From Apoderus coryli (lineage: Eukaryota; Arthropoda; Insecta; Coleoptera; Attelabidae): a DNA stretch of 64,000 nucleotides. The DNA lies in contig OU452199.1 in assembly GCA_911728435.2 (NCBI GenBank), positions 13,278,860 through 13,342,859 of the forward strand, given 5' to 3'. Below the pieces are notes generated by a model, which saw only the letters and a program-made list of their open reading frames with translations, was not told the origin of the DNA and searched no databases. Position numbers and translations under genes: made by a program. This document shows positions 59,201-64,000 of this stretch, piece by piece. The stretch's first letter is position 1. The number at the start of each line of letters is the position of its first letter.

Positions 59201-61299
59201 TCGCGTCGTTAGGTTCCATTAGGATTTTGACATTTTATATAAGTTTATATTTGGTGAAAATAATAGAGCAGTGGATAATTTCAACGGAGACACATAAGAA
59301 AAATTAAATGTTTCTGTCTGGAAATATAGAATGATATTTGAGAACGTTATTTTATTTTGAGTTGAAATTATGTTCAATAAAATGTAAACGTGTATAGATT
59401 GTCGTTATGGTGCTGTAAGCTAAAATAAAAATAGTGTTTTCACCTAGAAACAGGGCCGTTAATAAAAAGTGTTTAATTGCAAGAAATTTGTGAGGCTGCC
59501 CTAACAACATCATTAATTACTTTAACAACAGTTAAACACAATTATTCCAAAACGTCCAAAATATATAAAATAACCAAGAAACCTACAAACCAGCTTAATC
59601 ACAATATACCAGTACATCACAAAGGGACAACAGAGTGCAAGGTGCTCTTCAATCAATCCAAGAGCGGTGTATGGAGCAGTTGTTATTCGTCAATCCCAGG
59701 AGACTAGGACAATGCTTTTCACCCGGAAGAGGAGACTTGATCATCTAGTAGCACCCGTCCTTTTCAACACCCAACTAACTCCAACATCTAAGGTGAAGTA
59801 GTAGAAGGTTTACAGATATCACCTGCATGAATGAGTGACATGTTTGCTAATGTTCCATCAAAAATTGCAACGGAAAACTGACGAAGTGCAATTTTGGCCT
59901 GTAAAAGCTAAATCCCAACGAATTTCGCCAAAGGGACCATGTTCACTGATTAGTTTTAGAAGAGAAAAAATAAAAAGCCCTACTGATTAATACTAGGCAG
60001 AGTTGCAACTTTTAAAGGACAAAGTGCAAAAACATAACGTCTTATTCGCGGGAAAAAATAGTTTTCCACGCTGAGAACCCACCGGCTCATAAGTCGTTAG
60101 TTCGCTGAAATCAATGAATTGAAGTTCAAATTTTCCGCCACCCAGGTTTTCACGAGGTTTAGCTCCCAGCGACTATGGTTTGTTCCTTAATCACAAAAAA
60201 TAGCTCACAGGTAAAAATTGTTAGACAACGCAAGTTATCCAGGCTCTAAATGTATATATGTATATGCTTGAGGTACCACTACGTAGTCATCAAAAACGTC
60301 TTGATGGAAATTATGTTCCATACTAAAATGAAAATATCAGTTCGTAATATACGCTTACGCCACTGATATTTTTTATATTATTTGTAGCGACAAGTTTAGA
60401 TGTTTAAAAATTTTTATAATACAGTCGGTGTCCTATGAAAAGCACACGTGTCTCTTGAGGATATAAGATTACGAACATATAGAATGTATATACTCTAATA
60501 TAAACAAATTTATTAGTCAGCCCTTCCTTTAAAAATGACAACTGCAATATGAACAGTTGACGTACTATTACAGATACAGATGAGTAGATAAATAACTAAA
60601 AAAAATTGTTAGCAGCACACGGCACTCGAATTATTATTTACTCAGTTGGTGTGAAACATATTCTGAAAATAAATTAATGTTTACAAATCTTCTAAAAAGA
60701 TTGTCTCACTTTCGTTACATTATAGTAATTAGCTCTAGATGATTCATTTTAATCCATATAATCTATTTACATACCTATCCATGCTATAAATATCATTGTA
60801 TTTACATTAGTTTTATAGTCACTTACTCTAATATTCTATAATACAATTATTATGACCATATTTTTCTTTACTTTCTGCTGCTATTAGTTAATTGTATTTA
60901 TCAGGATATCCCCTGATGACAGCCATGTGTTCCAAAACTGCCATATTATAGCTAGGCAAAGTTTATTGCTACTGCATTTGTTTATGTCCCTGGTGTCCTT
61001 AAATGATTTTTCCTCATGGGTGTCCGTACCGTAATACTGGTTGGTCTGTTGTTTCCTACCAGCCCACCAAGAAAGTTTCACCCCCTCAAAGTTGAATTCC
61101 TAAACTAAACGTTTAGAAAAGAGCTTCCTACTACTTCAGATTTTTGGTCAGCAGCCGTTCTGATCCCGCTATCTTTTCACTGAACCTGTGGCATGGACAA
61201 CTTCCGCGAAAAGAATGCTAATTCCCGAGGTCTACCTTGAGTTGGTGGGATAGCTTGTCTACCTCCACCAGCTCTTTTTCATTTTCTGTTTTTGTTATC
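53211..61299. other. 8 kb without confidently recognised gene
   Basis: Several hints but nothing firm: a degenerate hammerhead-like motif at 54640-54680 (minus), short non-LTR-like readings near 59700-59940, and a GC-richer minus-strand frame at 60884-61081 (65 codons, unrecognised). CACCCTGTA-type words recur near 54745 and 56810. Confidence 0.45.
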
Positions 61300-61640
61300 A
61301 TCTCAGAATGGTGTGGTCTAAATAGACTTCCTCTAACTCCAAACAAATGTAAGTCAATAACTTTTACAAGGCGTCAAGATCCGTTTTTGGGGAATTCGAT
61401 AACTCACACTACCTGACACGCTGCGCATTAATCAAAGTATATATCTTTGGTCAGAAATTTATCTTTCAGTTACCACATTAAACAAATATCTGCTAATGCT
61501 CTGCGAATATTGGGATTTATTTTTAGACAGACCAGGGATTTTGACAGGGTGGACTGCCTGATGAATCTCTATTTTGCAATTGCTAATTGTTGTTGTAAAG
61601 GACCTACTCCAATAAGGTTCTTTAAAGTGTCCTAAACACT
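61300..61640 (+). pseudogene. Non-LTR RT C-terminal fragment
   Basis: Readings NKCKSITFTRRQDPFLGNSI, then in another frame VRNLSFSYHIKQISANALRI and LGFIFRQTRDFDRVDCLMNL match the Jockey/CR1-type thumb region ('KCxxxxFxRxxxP...DLGVxxxxxLxFxxHIxxIxxxAxxxLGFIxRxxxDF'). Frames change at least twice. Confidence 0.65.
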
Positions 61641-63023
61641 TATAATACTAGGTAAAACTGAAAGTAAACTTGAGATAACTTTAAAAATAATTTTTTTCTA
61701 TGGGTACTTCATATTTTTATAGCGTTATATTATTAAACATTTGCACTCACATAAATAATAAACAAGTTTTGGGCATGTACCTAATTTATTCATACTATTT
61801 TTAATACTTTGTAAAGTAAAAGTGTAAATATAATGGGTTTCCTTTTCAAAAAATTGACTTTGGCACGTAAATTGACTGCAAATGACGGGGAAAATTACGT
61901 CAGTAGTAAACAGGGTTTCTGACGGTAGCCGCTTCGTTGTTAGGAAAGAGATGGATTTTTGAACTTTTTCTTTTATTCTAAAATATTTTCAGTCCGACAC
62001 AACCGAAAGTGGTTATAATTTTTTACTTGGTTCTATTTGAGCACCCCGTATATTATCGTATTTTTGGATTCCTGGAAAATCTCATAAAGGGTTTCTTCAG
62101 GTTTTATTATACCTATTTTCAGCTGTTTCTTATAGATATTTTGATTCTGTTGAAAATTTTCAAAATAAAGTTTTATTTTAAAACCAGCACTGTTTACTAA
62201 TTTTAATTAAAGGTAAATGATTTTATGGTACAATAAAGCAGAAGAATAATACTTGACTATTAATCTGTCGCATACACGCTGTTGAAAATTTGATAACCAA
62301 TTACATCATCTTCGAAGGGGCGATTGCATAACTTAATTTGCAAAATATTTATCACTGTTTTGAAGATGATACCTATCCATAATATCACGCACGCAATCGT
62401 CTGAAAATCGTGGGAGAAATTTTAAAATGAAAGCACTGTATAACATATTCACACAAGAATTTCCTTGCTTATATACATAATAATTTCATTTTAGATTTAT
62501 CCTGTTTCTTGTCAAATCCAACCTATATCTAGATCTCCTAGCCGACATTGTAAATTTATGGAAAACCATATAAACCCAAAAAAAACTCGATTGCATAAAA
62601 TGCAGCGCCACCTACAATATAACAAACTAATACCAGCAATTTATATGCGAAAGCGTACATGTATATATTCTCATATACACAGCAGGAATATTTTGAAGCT
62701 TTGTGTGTGTCTGTTTATTCCATTGCATTTTATTTCGAAGATACCAGAAGTTCATAAAATTGCCGCTTTAATTCTACGTTATTGAGGAAAAAATCACTAA
62801 AATCAGTGTTGCCGATAGCTATTTAAAATCTGTTAACATTTCACAATGTTTGTCATGTTGAGCATGTAACATACAGGGTGACCCGAACATTGTCGCTAAA
62901 CATTATGTTCAAAAATATAAGTATTGGAATGGAATTTTTTGTTTAACTAAATATTACCATTACTGCACGAATTTTAATGGTAAACATTATCAAATATATT
63001 AATATACTAAAACCATCGAATAT
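61641..63023. other. No gene recognised
   Basis: AT-rich; a TACAGGGTGACCCG word at 62873 resembles transposon ends elsewhere in the window. Confidence 0.45.
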
Positions 63024-63215
63024 TAACTATAGACAAGAAGGTTCACTAGACGCTGATAACGGCATCGACTCGTCGCATTCCCAGCCACATTTCTGGCCGC
63101 TACTATATATACTATAAGATACTATACTATAACTATAATCGCGGCGAATTGCTTTGTCAACATGAACATCAAACGTGCCGACACGAGTTGAAGTAACTGT
63201 CTATTATGTTAACTG
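63024..63215 (+). repeat. Dispersed ~200-bp repeat, copy 2
   Basis: Same orientation and nearly the same sequence as 2943-3142, with a shorter TA-rich middle. Here it is not flanked by the CCAAT arrays or inverted repeats of the 2548-4728 transposon. Confidence 0.75.
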
Positions 63216-64000
63216 TGCTAAAACCTTTGATAAGCAGTTCAGTTATTTCGAACTCTCAGGTTTTAGTCCACAAAAACTACTAATCCACTCGATACTGCCT
63301 ACATTTCCATTATCAGGTATTGATGTTAGTTTCCTGTTATGGATTGAAGATTGAAAATCAAACCGAATAGGTCGGATCGTTTACTACTTAGAGCTTAGTT
63401 CGTTTGGTTTGTTTGATAGGTCAAAAATCTACCTAGACCTAGAAGCATGTTGTGACCTAATCTTCTACTTTTCTCAATCAAAAAATTTGAAATTGTTAAC
63501 TTTATAGCTTATGACAAGTAATATAATATAGAAAAACTGCGACTGTTCTAGCCAGACCAACTGTTGAAAAGAAATCGCTCTTGATTTTAATTTATTTAAA
63601 TGAAGCTTATTATTTGCAATTCATTTTTCTACAAAAATTTTCATTTTAAAGTTTTATGGTTAAATACTTATTCCGTGTAATACAGATTTATTAAAAAAAT
63701 GTAGGTGGATTACTTGCCGTTCTTCTTGTATGTGTATAGCTTTTATTGTACGGTTCGCCAGAGATATTTTTAAAAACGTCAACTTTTACGTTAAACTGGT
63801 TCACGTCCCGTCGTATTTCTTAATTGAATCATGTAAGCTCAAAACTTCATAAAGAGCTTTTCGGTGCCTGGATGTCTTTTATTTGAAATTATAATTTAAC
63901 CGCACCAGTTTTTCCCTGAATGCGGATTTTCAGTTTTATATCCTAAAATTCGCTTTGAATATAAGCAAATTTAAATAAAAATGTGCCACGTAGTATGGTG
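63216..64000. other. No gene recognised
   Basis: AT-rich to the end of the window; nothing supportable. Confidence 0.45.

Overview
The window looks like intergenic or intronic DNA from an insect genome, possibly a beetle, though the order is not certain. It is AT-rich, has no operons, and I can name no intact host gene. Nearly everything recognisable is transposon-derived: Jockey/CR1-type non-LTR reverse transcriptase (RT) fragments, mariner, Tc1-like, piggyBac-like and THAP/P-type remnants, and CsRn1-like Ty3/Gypsy elements. All assignments come from motifs read by eye; no database was searched.

Layout. 0-5 kb: non-LTR RT debris split by a 2.18-kb DNA transposon (2548-4728) with perfect 16-bp terminal inverted repeats and an 8-bp target duplication; an old Gypsy fragment lies inside it. 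5-9.3 kb: two mariner remnants. 9.7-13 kb: a 3.1-kb foldback element with arms of about 1 kb, the left arm carrying a roughly 1-kb MITE. 13.5-20.4 kb: a nested locus in which a nearly complete Gypsy element (13827-18889) sits inside a DDE transposase read on the minus strand; a Tc1-like repeat lies just upstream of that transposase. 20.8-23.4 kb: two non-LTR RT fragments and a 224-bp tandem duplication. 28-31 kb: two more foldbacks, the first with a hammerhead-ribozyme motif in each arm. 34-36.7 kb: a 1.84-kb foldback with arms of about 850 bp, flanked by two further hammerhead-like motifs. 37.8-38.6 kb: a second copy of the Tc1-like plus transposase unit. 41-46.4 kb: piggyBac remnant, possible terminal exon, mariner foldback, transposase N-terminus, and a THAP/P-type element. 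46.4-64 kb: mostly featureless AT-rich DNA with one transposase fragment, one RT fragment and one dispersed repeat.

Two themes stand out. First, five large inverted repeats (arms about 0.1-1 kb) lie within 34 kb; two of them were built by inverted duplication of the 3' end of a transposase-bearing element. Second, several CTGATGA...GAAA hammerhead-type folds occur, three with an intact core, stem II and plausible stem I pairing. The genes do not form a pathway; the window records successive insertions, several datable relative to each other by nesting.
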